Below the pieces are notes generated by a model. The model searched no databases. It was not told the origin of the DNA and was given only the letters and a program-made list of their open reading frames with translations. From Pseudomonas sp. NFR16 (GTDB taxonomy: Bacteria; Pseudomonadota; Gammaproteobacteria; Pseudomonadales; Pseudomonadaceae): a stretch of 64,000 nt of DNA. This document shows positions 43,645 through 54,741 of the stretch, in pieces. The translations under genes and the position numbers were made by a program. The stretch lies in the NCBI RefSeq assembly GCF_900108875.1, contig NZ_FNYJ01000002.1, positions 221,383-285,382 on the forward strand, given 5' to 3'. Every line of letters starts with the position of its first letter. Positions within the stretch are counted from its first letter, which is position 1.

Positions 43645-44546
43645 CAGTTGGGCGCATCGTAGACACCGGTCGACAGGTAACGGTCGCCACGGTCACAGAT
43701 GATCGCGACCATGACCGCGTTTTCGACTTCCTGAGACAGACGCAGCATGCCTGCCACGGCGCCGCCGGACGATACGCCACAGAAGATGCCTTCTTCGCGC
43801 GCCAGACGACGCATGACGTCTTCGGCCTCGCTTTGGGCCATGTCCATGATGCGGTCGACGCGATCGGCCTGATAGATCTTCGGCAGGTACTCCTGCGGCC
43901 AGCGACGAATGCCCGGAATCGCCGACCCGTCCATCGGCTGCAGGCCGACGATCTGGATGTCGGGGTTCTGTTCCTTCAGGTAACGCGAGGTGCCCATGAT
44001 GGTGCCGGTGGTACCCATGGAGCTGACGAAATGGGTGATGGTGCCGCCCGTCTGCCGCCAGATTTCCGGGCCGGTGCCGACGTAGTGCGCTTCCGGGTTA
44101 TCGCCATTGGCGAACTGGTCGAGCACCTTGCCGCGCCCCTCGGCCTGCATGCGCTCGGCCAGATCGCGGGCGCCTTCCATGCCTTCTTCCTTGCTGACCA
44201 GGATCAGCTCGGCGCCGTATGCGGTCATCGCCGCCTTGCGTTCGGCGCTGGAGTTGTCGGGCATGATCAGGATCATGCGGTAGCCCTTGATGGCGGCCGC
44301 CATGGCCAGGGCAATGCCGGTGTTGCCGGAAGTCGCTTCGATCAGGGTGTCGCCGGAATGAATCTGCCCGCGCAACTCGGCACGGGTGATCATCGACAGC
44401 GCCGGTCGGTCTTTCACAGAGCCAGCCGGGTTGTTGCCTTCAAGCTTGAGCAGCAACGTATTGCTGGTGTTCCCGGCCATGCGTTGCAGACGCACCAGCG
44501 GGGTGTTGCCGATGCAATCGGCGATGGTTGGATACTGCAGGGTCAT
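43644..44546 (-). CDS. cysM: Cysteine synthase B
   Basis: PLP-dependent O-acetylserine sulfhydrylase B; can use thiosulfate as well as sulfide. 300 residues; the PLP lysine is in [15 protein letters not shown], the substrate loop is [12 protein letters not shown], and the phosphate-binding loop is [16 protein letters not shown]. Arg/Glu-rich MARKER positions favour CysM over CysK, consistent with the relA locus gene order. Followed downstream by rlmD with 1-bp overlap. Confidence 0.94.
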   Translation of the reverse strand: MTLQYPTIADCIGNTPLVRLQRMAGNTSNTLLLKLEGNNPAGSVKDRPALSMITRAELRGQIHSGDTLIEATSGNTGIALAMAAAIKGYRMILIMPDNSSAERKAAMTAYGAELILVSKEEGMEGARDLAERMQAEGRGKVLDQFANGDNPEAHYVGTGPEIWRQTGGTITHFVSSMGTTGTIMGTSRYLKEQNPDIQIVGLQPMDGSAIPGIRRWPQEYLPKIYQADRVDRIMDMAQSEAEDVMRRLAREEGIFCGVSSGGAVAGMLRLSQEVENAVMVAIICDRGDRYLSTGVYDAPN

Positions 44547-45104
44547 GGCGTGTTCGCGATCCAGACATGCGGGGGTCGCCTATCATACCGGCAATCGCCG
44601 TAAGCCCATATCACGCAAAGTGAGTTCGATAGGGCGAAATGGAATAAGCGGCCGATCATGGGCGCGACGGCGATGCCATCGTGTTTACTCCGTGGGAGCG
44701 TGATTCGGCGTGTCCGTCGGGGATCCAGCGGCTGAACGTCAGTCTTCGCAGGCAAGCGCACTCCTACGGGATTTGTGTCTGACCGAATATTTCCACCGTA
44801 TCGGTCATCTCTGCGGGAGTGAGTCGACTGTCTTAACCACTTCTGCTGTCAACGGCGTAACTCCCGACGCTTTCCCGGCTGAAGCCGGTCCTACGAAAAG
44901 TCTGCAGCGTCTCTAGGACCGGCTTTAGCGAGTCCTACGAAAAATCTGCAACGTCTGTAAGACCGGCTAAAGCCGGTCCTACGAAAAGTTCGCAGCGTCT
45001 GTAGGACCGGGTTTAGCCGGGAAGAGGCCGGTATGGCCGCTGGAGATGCATTGCCAGACAGTCAGCGTTCGCGACCCAGCATGCTCTTACAGCATTGCGC
45101 CGAG
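44547..45104. other. Repeat-rich gene-free region upstream of cysM
   Basis: 558 bp with no gene. 44570-44690 should contain the cysM promoter; 44690-45060 is REP/REPIN-like DNA. The last ~40 bp precede the sensor kinase stop. Confidence 0.6.
44690..45060. repeat. REPIN-like palindrome cluster
   Basis: Successive copies of GGCTAAAGCCGGTCCTAC-type arms joined by GAAAAGTCTGCAGCGTCT-like spacers (44878-44929, 44930-44975 partial, 44967-45016). The segment 44812-44900 also aligns with 50226-50316 outside the palindrome, including CAACGGCGTAA and TTTCCCGGCTGAAGCC. Confidence 0.75.
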
Positions 45105-46484
45105 TCAGACGGGTGCTTCGACTTCCCGGGCGGGCAGGCGCAGGTTCATTCGCAACCCTTGGGCGGTGTTTTCTGCCCACATGTCGCCGCCCTGCAGGCG
45201 CAGGGAGTTACGCGCGATGCTCAGGCCCAGGCCGAAACCGCCGTGGCCCGGTCGGGCACCGTCCAGGCGGATGAAGGGCGCGAAGATCCGCTCCAGGTCG
45301 TTGTCGTCCACGCCGCCGCCCTGATCCTCCAGCCACAGCAGCCAGTCCTCGCCTTGCCGCCTGCCGCTCAACTGTACGATCCCTTGCGGCGGAGAATGCC
45401 GGATCGCGTTGCGCAGAATATTTTCCAGCGCCTGAGCCAGCGTGTTGAGGTCGCCGCTGACCCAGCAGTTGCTGTCCAGATCGCAGCGCAGCTGTCGAGA
45501 CGGCCAGCAGCTCTCGAAGCAGGCGTTGTCCACCAGCATGTCCCACAGCGCCAGCACTTGAATGTCTTCGCTGGGCAGTTTCTCGCGCTCGGCGTCCAGC
45601 CACGCCAGGTGCAAGGTGTCATCGACCAGACGGCGCATGCCGTCCACTTCACGGTTCAATCGCTCCCGCAGTTCCGGCAGCGTCTGGTCGCTGTCGCAGG
45701 CGACTTTCAGGCGGCTCAGGGGCGTGCGCAATTCGTGAGAAAGGTCGCGCAGCAACTGCTGCTGAATCTGCACGGTAGACTGCAACCGCGCGGCCATGTG
45801 ATCGAAAGCACGATTCAGCTCGCCCAGTTCGTCCCGGCGTGAGGTCATCTGCGGCGACAGCCGGTTGGACAACCGGTCTGCACGCCAGGCATTGGCCTGC
45901 TCGCGCAGCTGGTTGAGCGGGCGAATCAGCAGCCGATACAGCCCGACGCACAGCAGCAACGTGAACAGCGCCGGAATCAGGACATTGGTAAGCATCTGCC
46001 AGATCAGCGCGTGCCGACCGGGCTTGAAGCGCGCCGGCAGCTCGATGACCAGACTGCCCGCCTGAGGGTCATCCGGGAAGGCGATCTTCAACCAGGGGGC
46101 GGTCTTCTGTCGGGCACTCATCGGCCAGTCGACACCGCGCATGAACGTCAGGCGCTGCATCTCACTGCCGTCCAGCGGCGTACTGCTCAACGATTGCAGA
46201 TCGTTGCCGATGACGCCGACCCAGCCCTGTTCGTGATGCCTGATTTCATCCAGCCATGCGTCGATGCCCTGTCGCCGCCCCGTGCGCCAGGCCTGCCCCG
46301 CTTCGGCGGCGTAGCGGTTGAGTACATTGCGGGCTTCGTGACTGAGGTAAGCATTCTGATTCTCGATGTATCGGCCCCAATACCAGCTGAGCCAGATCAT
46401 CAGCAGGCAGAAGGCGACCAGCAGAAACACCAGTTTCCAGAACAACGAATGGCGACCGGGAAGGTGATTGGCGGACTCAGGCAT
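45105..46484 (-). CDS. Two-component sensor histidine kinase
   Basis: A 459-residue membrane kinase: TM1 residues ~17-33, periplasmic sensor ~40-160, TM2 ~164-183, HAMP ~184-236, HisKA with H250 in LRDLSHELRTPLSRLK, and HATPase with N-box NAIRHSPPQG and G-boxes QGGGVDDNDL and GHGGFGLGLSIA. Partner response regulator overlaps by 8 bp upstream. In P. aeruginosa the pair between gacS and cysM is pirRS, controlling the siderophore receptor PirA; no receptor gene is present here, so I do not transfer the name. Confidence 0.9.
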   Translation of the reverse strand: MPESANHLPGRHSLFWKLVFLLVAFCLLMIWLSWYWGRYIENQNAYLSHEARNVLNRYAAEAGQAWRTGRRQGIDAWLDEIRHHEQGWVGVIGNDLQSLSSTPLDGSEMQRLTFMRGVDWPMSARQKTAPWLKIAFPDDPQAGSLVIELPARFKPGRHALIWQMLTNVLIPALFTLLLCVGLYRLLIRPLNQLREQANAWRADRLSNRLSPQMTSRRDELGELNRAFDHMAARLQSTVQIQQQLLRDLSHELRTPLSRLKVACDSDQTLPELRERLNREVDGMRRLVDDTLHLAWLDAEREKLPSEDIQVLALWDMLVDNACFESCWPSRQLRCDLDSNCWVSGDLNTLAQALENILRNAIRHSPPQGIVQLSGRRQGEDWLLWLEDQGGGVDDNDLERIFAPFIRLDGARPGHGGFGLGLSIARNSLRLQGGDMWAENTAQGLRMNLRLPAREVEAPV

Positions 46485-47220
46485 CGGGTGCGGCCGCTGT
46501 CAGCACGTAGCCCTTGCCCCAGACCGTACGCACCTCGCGCGCCTGATAACCGACGGCCTTGAGCTTGCGGCGAATCTGGCTGATGTGCATATCCAGGCTG
46601 CGGTCGTGCTGTGAATAGCCGCGCTGCAACACATGCTGATAAAGGAACGGCTTGCTGAGCACGTCTTCGGGGTTGCGCCACAAGGTTTCCAGCAAGCGGT
46701 ATTCGCTGCGCGTGAGTTGCGCCGGCCTGCCTTCGAACCGCACGTCGCTCAGTCCTTCGTCGAACACCAGCGCCTCGGCGTCAGGCTCATCAGGGAAGAC
46801 CTGTGGCAACGGCGTCGAAGTTTGAAAGCGGCGTTCAAGATTTACCCGCCGCAGGATTGCCTCGATACGCACCCGCAGCTCGTCGACGCTGAAAGGCTTG
46901 GGCAGGTAATCGTCGGCGCCGTTGCGAAAACCGCTGATGCGATCTGCCTCCGCGCCCAGTGCCGACATGAGGATGACTGGCGTTGTATGGCGGCGCCGCA
47001 GGTGAGTCAGGATGTCCAGACCGTTCATGCCCGGCAGCAGAATATCCATGAGCACGACGTCGAAGGGCTGACGCTGCGCACGGTCCAGCCCTTCTGCGCC
47101 ATCCTGGCACCAGGTGACCTGAAAGCCGCAGCGGTGCAACTGATCGTGCACAAAGGCGCCGAGCACAGGATCGTCCTCGATGGCGAGTATGCTGGGGCGT
47201 TGGATGCTGGCGGGATTCAT
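46477..47220 (-). CDS. OmpR/PhoB-type response regulator
   Basis: A 247-residue regulator: receiver domain with phosphoacceptor D59 (VVLMDILLPGMNG), acidic pair E15-D16-D17, conserved Lys in YLPKPFSVDE, and a C-terminal winged helix (RSEYRLLETLWRNPEDVLSK ... RSLDMHISQIRRKLK). ATG 47220 precedes the receiver; the frame continues upstream without homology. Overlaps the kinase gene by 8 bp and is divergent from gacS. Position corresponds to pirR of P. aeruginosa, but function is not established here. Confidence 0.9.
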   Translation of the reverse strand: MNPASIQRPSILAIEDDPVLGAFVHDQLHRCGFQVTWCQDGAEGLDRAQRQPFDVVLMDILLPGMNGLDILTHLRRRHTTPVILMSALGAEADRISGFRNGADDYLPKPFSVDELRVRIEAILRRVNLERRFQTSTPLPQVFPDEPDAEALVFDEGLSDVRFEGRPAQLTRSEYRLLETLWRNPEDVLSKPFLYQHVLQRGYSQHDRSLDMHISQIRRKLKAVGYQAREVRTVWGKGYVLTAAAPDA

Positions 47221-47438
47221 TGGCGTCTGCGAGTGATTCTCAAGCCGACGATTATTCAAGATTGCCTGCGGCTGAGCAATGGCGATTGATCGGGAGTTGC
47301 GGCCTGCGTCCCTGCTCGCGGTTTTAAAGCCGGGATTCCTCATGCACAAGTGACTACACTGCGCAGTTATCGAGCCGCTTAGGCTGACATGGCACAGCGG
47401 TTGCCTGAATCCGTGCCAGGATTGCTGGAGAAAAAAGT

Positions 47439-50192
47439 GTGCTGACCAAATTGGGCATCAAAGGCCGCGTGTTGCTGCTGACCCTCCTGCCGACCTGCCT
47501 GATGGCAGCGCTGCTGGGCGGCTATTTCACCTGGATGCAGCTGTCGGAACTGCAGACGCAGCTGTTCAAGCGCGGCGAGATGATCGCCAACGAGCTTGCA
47601 CCGCTCTCGGCATCCGCGCTGGGCAATGGCGACAAGTCGTTGCTGGAGCGCATCGCCGGGCAGGTCCTCGAACAGGCCGATGTCCGAGCGGTTTCGTTTC
47701 TGGATGCCGACCGCAATCTGCTGGCCCACGCCGGGCCGACGATGATCAATCAGGCGCCGGTGGGTAACAGTTCGCACATGCTGCAGCGCTCGGAAAACGA
47801 TGCCACGCGTTATCTGATGCCGGTGTTCGGGCGCAATCGTCATTTAACCGGCAATGTCGTGCCAGGCGAAGACGACCGCCTGCTGGGCTGGGTCGAACTG
47901 GAGCTGTCCCACAGCGGCACCTTGCTGCGCGGCTATCGCAGCCTCTTCGCCAGCCTGCTGCTGATCGTCGTCGGCCTGGGCATGACCGCCGTGCTGGCGC
48001 TGCGCATGAGCCGCACGATCAACGCGCCTATTGCACAGATAAAACACGTCGTTGCCCAGCTCAAAGACGGCAATCTGGAGGCGCGGTTGCCGCCGATGGG
48101 CAGCCACGAACTGGACGAGCTCGGTTCAGGCATCAACCGCATGGCCGCGACACTGCAGAATGCTCAGGAAGAGTTGCAGCACAGCATCGAGCAGGCCACC
48201 GAAGACGTCCGCCAGAATCTGGAAACCATCGAAATCCAGAACATCGAGCTGGACCTGGCGCGCAAGGAAGCACTGGAAGCCAGCCGGATCAAGTCCGAGT
48301 TTCTGGCCAACATGAGCCATGAAATTCGCACCCCGCTGAACGGTATTCTCGGCTTCACTCACCTGTTGCAGAAAAGCGAGCTGACGCCGCGTCAGCATGA
48401 TTACCTGAGCACCATTGAAAAATCTGCCGACAGCCTGCTGAGCATCATCAACGAGATTCTCGACTTCTCGAAGATCGAGGCCGGCAAGCTGGTGCTCGAT
48501 GCCATTCCGTTCAATCTGCGCGACTTGCTGCAAGACACCCTGACCATCCTCGCTCCTGCCGCTCACGCCAAACAGCTGGAGCTGGTGAGCCTGGTGTACC
48601 GCGACACGCCGCTGTCGCTGGTAGGTGACCCGCTGCGACTCAAGCAGATCCTCACCAATCTGGTCAGCAACGCCATCAAGTTCACCCGCGAAGGCACCAT
48701 TGTCGCCCGGGCGATGCTGGAGGACGAACAGGACGACAGCGTTCAGCTGCGCATCAGCGTGCAGGACACCGGCATCGGCCTGTCGAGCCAGGATGTGCGC
48801 GCACTGTTTCAGGCATTCAGTCAGGCCGACAATTCGCTGTCCCGTCACTCCGGCGGGACCGGCCTGGGGCTGGTGATTTCCAAGCGTTTGATCGAGCAGA
48901 TGGGCGGGGAAATCGGCGTGGAAAGCACGCCCGGCGAAGGGTCGGAATTCTGGATCAGCCTGACGCTGCCAAAAACCCGCGACGACCTGGATGACTTGCC
49001 CGCACCGCCGCTGATGGGGCGCCGTGCCGCCGTGCTGGAGCATCACGATCTGGCCCGCCAGGCGCTGGAACATCAGCTGGAGGATTGCGGCCTGCAGCCG
49101 ATGGTGTTCAACAATCTGGAGAACCTGATCAATGGCGTGACGGTGGTGCATCAGACGCCCCACGCCATCGAGATGGCGGTACTGGGCGTGACCGCTCACG
49201 AACTGCCGCCCGAACGGCTGCGTCAGCAGATCTGGGATCTGGAGAACCTGGACTGCAAGGTGTTGGTGCTGTGCCCCACTACCGAGCAGGCGCTGTATCA
49301 GCTATCAGTGCCCGACGCCTACACTCAGCTGCAGGCTAAACCGGCGTGTACGCGCAAGCTGCGCCGCGCGCTGTCGGAGCTGATCAACCCCAAACAGCTG
49401 CGCAACGAGGTGCCGGAGCCAATGTCCAGCCGGCCGCCGCGAATCCTCTGCGTCGACGATAACCCGGCGAACCTGTTGCTGGTGCAGACGCTGCTCGAAG
49501 ACATGGGGGCCAAGGTTCTGGCCGTCGACAGCGGCTACGCGGCGATCCAGGCGGTGCAGGACGAGCCGTTCGATCTGGTGCTGATGGACGTGCAAATGCC
49601 CGGCATGGACGGGCGCCAGGCCACCGAAGCCATTCGCAGCTGGGAGACCGAGCGGCACGTCTCGTCGCTGCCGATCGTTGCGCTGACCGCCCACGCCATG
49701 GCCAACGAAAAGCGCGCGCTGCTGCAGAGCGGCATGGATGACTACCTGACCAAGCCGATCAGTGAACGGCAACTGGCGCAGGTGGTGCTCAAGTGGACCG
49801 GGCTGGCGCTGCGCAATCAGGCGCCGGAGCGGCATCATGAGGTGGCTCAGGGCGGCGTCAATCTGCAGGTGCTCGATCACGAAGAAGGTTTGCGTCTGGC
49901 CGCCGGTAAGGCCGACCTCGCCGCCGACATGCTGGCGATGCTGTTGGCTTCGCTGGGCACCGACCGCGAGGCGATTCGCAGCGCGCGCGAGGCCGACGAT
50001 CACGTGGCGCTGATCGAACGCGTGCATCGCCTGCACGGCGCAACGCGGTACTGCGGCGTGCCGCAACTGCGGGCTGCCTGTCAGCGCACCGAAACGCTGC
50101 TCAAGCAGGACTCGCCGGACAGCGACAAGGCCCTGGACGACCTGGAAAAAGCCATCACACGACTGGAGATCGAAGCCCGGGTGAGTGCTTGA
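47439..50192 (+). CDS. gacS: Hybrid sensor kinase GacS
   Basis: Global activator kinase that phosphorylates GacA and, through RsmX/Y/Z RNAs, controls secondary metabolism, virulence and biofilm. 917 residues: TM1 ~12-32, periplasmic loop, TM2 ~168-188, HAMP, HisKA with H294 ([14 protein letters not shown]), HATPase ([12 protein letters not shown] ... [13 protein letters not shown]), a degenerate receiver-like region, REC with D717 ([13 protein letters not shown]), and Hpt with H866 ([11 protein letters not shown]). GTG 47439 with GGAG upstream is the start, as in other GacS. All three phosphorelay residues are intact, so the allele looks functional. Confidence 0.96.
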   Translation: MLTKLGIKGRVLLLTLLPTCLMAALLGGYFTWMQLSELQTQLFKRGEMIANELAPLSASALGNGDKSLLERIAGQVLEQADVRAVSFLDADRNLLAHAGPTMINQAPVGNSSHMLQRSENDATRYLMPVFGRNRHLTGNVVPGEDDRLLGWVELELSHSGTLLRGYRSLFASLLLIVVGLGMTAVLALRMSRTINAPIAQIKHVVAQLKDGNLEARLPPMGSHELDELGSGINRMAATLQNAQEELQHSIEQATEDVRQNLETIEIQNIELDLARKEALEASRIKSEFLANMSHEIRTPLNGILGFTHLLQKSELTPRQHDYLSTIEKSADSLLSIINEILDFSKIEAGKLVLDAIPFNLRDLLQDTLTILAPAAHAKQLELVSLVYRDTPLSLVGDPLRLKQILTNLVSNAIKFTREGTIVARAMLEDEQDDSVQLRISVQDTGIGLSSQDVRALFQAFSQADNSLSRHSGGTGLGLVISKRLIEQMGGEIGVESTPGEGSEFWISLTLPKTRDDLDDLPAPPLMGRRAAVLEHHDLARQALEHQLEDCGLQPMVFNNLENLINGVTVVHQTPHAIEMAVLGVTAHELPPERLRQQIWDLENLDCKVLVLCPTTEQALYQLSVPDAYTQLQAKPACTRKLRRALSELINPKQLRNEVPEPMSSRPPRILCVDDNPANLLLVQTLLEDMGAKVLAVDSGYAAIQAVQDEPFDLVLMDVQMPGMDGRQATEAIRSWETERHVSSLPIVALTAHAMANEKRALLQSGMDDYLTKPISERQLAQVVLKWTGLALRNQAPERHHEVAQGGVNLQVLDHEEGLRLAAGKADLAADMLAMLLASLGTDREAIRSAREADDHVALIERVHRLHGATRYCGVPQLRAACQRTETLLKQDSPDSDKALDDLEKAITRLEIEARVSA

Positions 50193-50527
50193 TACGAGTC
50201 AATATCCGTGTGGGGCTGATGGGTATTCTGTAGGGGTGAGCCAACTGTCTTTACCGTCTTTCGATCAACGGCGTAATACGCGATGCCTTCCCGGCTAAAG
50301 CCGGTCCTACGAAAAGCTTGCAGCGTCTGCAGGAACGGCTTAAGCCGGGAAGAGTCCGTTGCATGCGGTGAAGAGGCCGTGGTTGGACATCAGAGAAATT
50401 GCGCGCCAGACCTTTCGGAGCGGCCCAGAGACAAGCTCGCTCCCACAAGGGTCTGGCGTTGCTGCTGCCCTTCGAGTGCGGCACAAAACCTGTAGCTGCG
50501 GCGTTTCATAAAAACCAAGGAGCAACC
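50193..50527. other. Repeat-bearing gap between gacS and ldhA
   Basis: 335 bp with no gene. A REPIN-like element occupies 50226-50360 and a REP unit (GACAAGCTCGCTCCCACAAG) 50431-50450. The ldhA promoter should lie in 50460-50515. Confidence 0.6.
50226..50360. repeat. REPIN-like element
   Basis: CCCGGCTAAAGCCGGTCCTA, GAAAAGCTTGCAGCGTCTG and an imperfect inverse arm GCAGGAACGGCTTAAGCC; flank shared with 44812-44900. Confidence 0.7.
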
Positions 50528-51511
50528 ATGCGTACCCTCCTCTACAGCAGCCAGACCTACGACCGCGAAAGTTTCCTCGCCGCCGACGTGCCTTCTGATG
50601 TCGAGCTGCATTTTCAGCCTGCGCGGCTGACGCTCGACACGGTAGCGCTGGCCGATCAATACGAGGTCGTGTGCGCCTTCATTAATGACGACCTCGGTGC
50701 GCCGGTTCTCGAGCGGCTGGCTGCCGGCGGAACCCGGCTGATCGCCTTGCGTTCGGCAGGCTTCAATCATGTCGACCTGCCCGCAGCGAAGCGTCTGGGT
50801 CTGGAGGTCGTGCGCGTTCCGGCCTACTCGCCTCATGCCGTGGCCGAACATGCGGTCGCGCTGATCATGTCCCTGAACCGACATCTGCACCGGGCTTATA
50901 ACCGCACCCGTGACGGCGATTTCACCCTGCACGGTCTGACCGGATTCGACCTGGTGGGCAAGACGGTCGGCGTGGTGGGCACCGGCCAGATCGGCGCAAC
51001 GTTCGCCCGCATCATGGCGGGTTTCGGCTGCCGTTTGCTGGCGTACGATCCCTGCCCTGCCGAGCAGGTTGAAGCGCTCGGCGCGCGTTATCTGCCGCTG
51101 GAACAGGTGCTGGCCGAGTCGCAGATCATCAGCCTGCATTGCCCGCTCAACGAACACACTCGCCACCTCATCAACCGGCAATCGTTGAGCGGCATGCAAC
51201 GCGGGGCGATGCTGATCAACACCGGTCGTGGCGCGCTGGTCGACACGCCAGCGCTGATCGAGGCGCTGAAAAGCGGGCAACTGGGCTATCTGGGGCTGGA
51301 TGTGTATGAGGAGGAAGCGCAGCTATTCTTCGAGGACCGCTCCGACCTTCCGCTGCAGGACGACGTGCTCGCACGATTGCTGACCTTCCCCAATGTGGTC
51401 GTGACCGCCCACCAGGCTTTCCTGACCCGAGAGGCGCTGGGCGCGATTGCGCAGACCACGCTGGATAACATCCGCTGCTGGGCGGCCGGTACGCCGCAGA
51501 ACCAGGTGTGA
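50528..51511 (+). CDS. ldhA: D-lactate dehydrogenase, 2-hydroxyacid dehydrogenase family
   Basis: Fermentative NADH-dependent reduction of pyruvate to D-lactate, as for LdhA next to gacS in P. aeruginosa. 327 residues, D-isomer-specific hydroxyacid dehydrogenase: NAD-binding GVVGTGQIGATFARI, catalytic Arg in INTGRGALVDT, Glu in LDVYEEEA, and His in TAHQAFLTREAL. ATG 50528 follows CAAGGAG. Useful for redox balance under low oxygen. Confidence 0.93.
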   Translation: MRTLLYSSQTYDRESFLAADVPSDVELHFQPARLTLDTVALADQYEVVCAFINDDLGAPVLERLAAGGTRLIALRSAGFNHVDLPAAKRLGLEVVRVPAYSPHAVAEHAVALIMSLNRHLHRAYNRTRDGDFTLHGLTGFDLVGKTVGVVGTGQIGATFARIMAGFGCRLLAYDPCPAEQVEALGARYLPLEQVLAESQIISLHCPLNEHTRHLINRQSLSGMQRGAMLINTGRGALVDTPALIEALKSGQLGYLGLDVYEEEAQLFFEDRSDLPLQDDVLARLLTFPNVVVTAHQAFLTREALGAIAQTTLDNIRCWAAGTPQNQV

Positions 51512-51726
51512 TCACGCCGCCTGTGGCGAGAGAGTCTACGCGCGGGACCTCCGGATAACCGATGTTCAGAGGCTGCGCCGACGCCTCGGTCAGTAAGCTC
51601 CCTGCTATGACGTCGACCCTCGATTGACACCCATCCTGCGCGTGGCGCCGGTTCGTCCTTCCGCCTACCGGCAGCGGGCATCGGCGATCTAAAGTGTTAG
51701 GATGCGCCGCCTATCTGGAGACCCTC

Positions 51727-52164
51727 ATGGCCGAACACGATTTTCGCTACAGCATGCTCACCCCGCACCACACCCTGATCGAGTGCCGCAGTCTGGCGGT
51801 CGGGCGCTATCAAGTGACCGGCAACGGTGGTTCGATCAAACACGACGACGTGTTGCTGGTCACCGTCAAGGGCAGCAAAGACCTGTACATGCGCCTGAAC
51901 GTGGAAAAAGTCCGTCACCTGATTAACCCGCCCGGCCAGTGGGTGGCGGTGGCCAACGGTCCGGCGTTCACCGAGCTTGCGATTCATCAGTGGAAGGTCA
52001 ACTGCAACGGCTGTGGCAAAGAGCAGGATATCGAGTTCATGGTCGACGGCAAGGACGGCAAGAAAGCCCTGAAGCCCGCCGCCACCGCGCGCATCGTGGA
52101 ACTGGGCTGGAAAACCGTCGGTGAGAACCATCTCTGCCCGGCCTGTGCGAAAGCCGCCGCATGA
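51727..52164 (+). CDS. Hypothetical protein with C-terminal zinc ribbon
   Basis: A 145-residue soluble protein; I do not recognise the family. The N-terminal ~85 residues look beta-rich (TLIECRSLAVGRYQVTGNGG, DVLLVTVKGSKDLYMRLN). Two CxxC knuckles (CNGCGKE near 99 and CPACAKAAA at the C-terminus) are spaced like a zinc ribbon. ATG 51727 has GGAGACCC 6 bp upstream. The stop overlaps the META lipoprotein gene by 4 bp. A nucleic-acid or protein-binding role is possible. Confidence 0.75.
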   Translation: MAEHDFRYSMLTPHHTLIECRSLAVGRYQVTGNGGSIKHDDVLLVTVKGSKDLYMRLNVEKVRHLINPPGQWVAVANGPAFTELAIHQWKVNCNGCGKEQDIEFMVDGKDGKKALKPAATARIVELGWKTVGENHLCPACAKAAA

Positions 52165-52565
52165 AAGCCTTTCTGCTGACGCTGCTCGCCACCGCCCTGT
52201 TGACAGGCTGCGCGACGGACACCGATGCGCTCAAGCGCGATCATGGCTACGTGCTGGAGTGGATCGGCGAGCGTCCGCTGATCGATAACAGCCACCTGAC
52301 CATGACCCTGGGCAAAGACGGCCGGGCGTATGGCAATGCCGGCTGTAATCACTGGTTCGCGTCCTATCAGCTGGACGGCGATGTCATCCACTTCGGCCCG
52401 GTCGGCAGCACGCGCAAGATGTGCGCGCCCGCGCTGATGGAACAGGAACACCGGTTCCTCGAAGCCATCGGCAAGGTCGAGCACTGGGATGTATCTGAGG
52501 TCGAGCAGCTGCAGCTGTGGCCTGCGCAGGGTTTGCCCCTCAGGTTCTGGCCCGAAGAGGGTTGA
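52161..52565 (+). CDS. META domain lipoprotein, HslJ-like
   Basis: A 134-residue lipoprotein: lipobox ALLTGC with Cys at residue 18, then a META/HslJ-type domain (YVLEWIGERPLIDNSHLTMTL, GRAYGNAGCNHWFASYQ, STRKMCAPALMEQEHRFLEAI). HslJ relatives are heat-shock or novobiocin-resistance related envelope proteins. Overlap of 4 bp (ATGA) with the zinc-ribbon gene shows coupling. Confidence 0.85.
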   Translation: MKAFLLTLLATALLTGCATDTDALKRDHGYVLEWIGERPLIDNSHLTMTLGKDGRAYGNAGCNHWFASYQLDGDVIHFGPVGSTRKMCAPALMEQEHRFLEAIGKVEHWDVSEVEQLQLWPAQGLPLRFWPEEG

Positions 52566-52572
52566 ATGCCCG

Positions 52573-52672
52573 AGCCCAGGAGCGCTTGCCCGCGATGGGC
52601 TGGTGATGGCCGCCGAACAGGTCTCGGCAAATCGCCATCGCGGGGCAGTACGCGCCTACAGAGGCGTGATCA
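52573..52672. repeat. REP doublet
   Basis: GGAGCGCTTGCCCGCGATGG and inverted CCATCGCGGGGCAGTACGCG surround a GGCTGGTGATGGCCGCC spacer in the gap between two convergent genes. Confidence 0.65.
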
Positions 52673-52684
52673 GACCTTCCTGAA

Positions 52685-53152
52685 TCAACCCTTGCCTTTC
52701 AACTCCGCCAGTTTCTGCGCCACGCCTGAGGCGGTCTGCTCACCCATCAGTTGCTCACGCACTTTGCCTTTGTCGTCGATGATGTAGGTGACCGGCAGCG
52801 CTTCGCTTCTGGGCAAGTCGTACTGATCGGCGGGATCCTGCGCCAGTACCGTGAACCTGATGCCCAGCGCGTTGCTGGCGCTTTTCAGGTCGTCGCCCTG
52901 AAGGTTGTCGAAATTCACGCCGAACACGCTGACCTTCTGCCCGCTCATCTGATCGGACAGCTTGTTCAGCTCGGGGATTTCGGTCCGGCACGGGCCACAC
53001 CATTCGGCCCAGTAATTGACCACCAGCCAATGTTTGTCGACCCGCTCGCTGGCCACCTTCTGCCCGTTCTGATCGGTGCCCAGATCGACCCCGCAACCGC
53101 TGAGCAACACACTTCCCAAAAGCGCTATTGTCGCCGCCAACCGCCTTGCCAT
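52685..53152 (-). CDS. TlpA-like thioredoxin lipoprotein
   Basis: A 155-residue periplasmic thioredoxin-like protein. Lipobox LLSGC (Cys at residue 20), then a TlpA/AhpC-type fold with active site WCGPC in NYWAEWCGPCRTEIPEL (residues ~46-62) and cis-Pro in LPVTYIID. Probable disulfide reductase for envelope proteins or cytochrome c maturation. Divergent from arsC across 116 bp. Confidence 0.88.
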   Translation of the reverse strand: MARRLAATIALLGSVLLSGCGVDLGTDQNGQKVASERVDKHWLVVNYWAEWCGPCRTEIPELNKLSDQMSGQKVSVFGVNFDNLQGDDLKSASNALGIRFTVLAQDPADQYDLPRSEALPVTYIIDDKGKVREQLMGEQTASGVAQKLAELKGKG

Positions 53153-53268
53153 GATGCTTGTTCCTGTATGGAAAACCGACTCGGACTGCGCCCCGCTGGC
53201 GCGCGATATTGGTCTTTGTCGTCACGCCTGTAGAATAGCCGCCACCTCACGCTAGATGCGACCTGCAA

Positions 53269-54624
<1,356 letters not shown>

Positions 54625-54712
54625 AAGCGCGCTTGCCCGCGATTGCGGTGTGTCGGGCCCATCATCGGTTGCAGGCACACCGGCGTCGCGGGCAGACGCG
54701 CGCCTACAGGGC
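54625..54712. repeat. REP doublet
   Basis: AAGCGCGCTTGCCCGCGATT and the inverted GTCGCGGGCAGACGCGCGCC flank a ~40-bp spacer starting TGCGGTGTGTCG as at 39.8 kb. Confidence 0.7.
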
Positions 54713-54741
54713 TATGGCTCAAATTTCGTTTTGGAGAGGGC

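Noticed and set aside
45105..47220. Naming the two-component pair pirRS
   Set aside because: Position fits, but no PirA-type receptor is adjacent and I cannot verify orthology from sequence alone.
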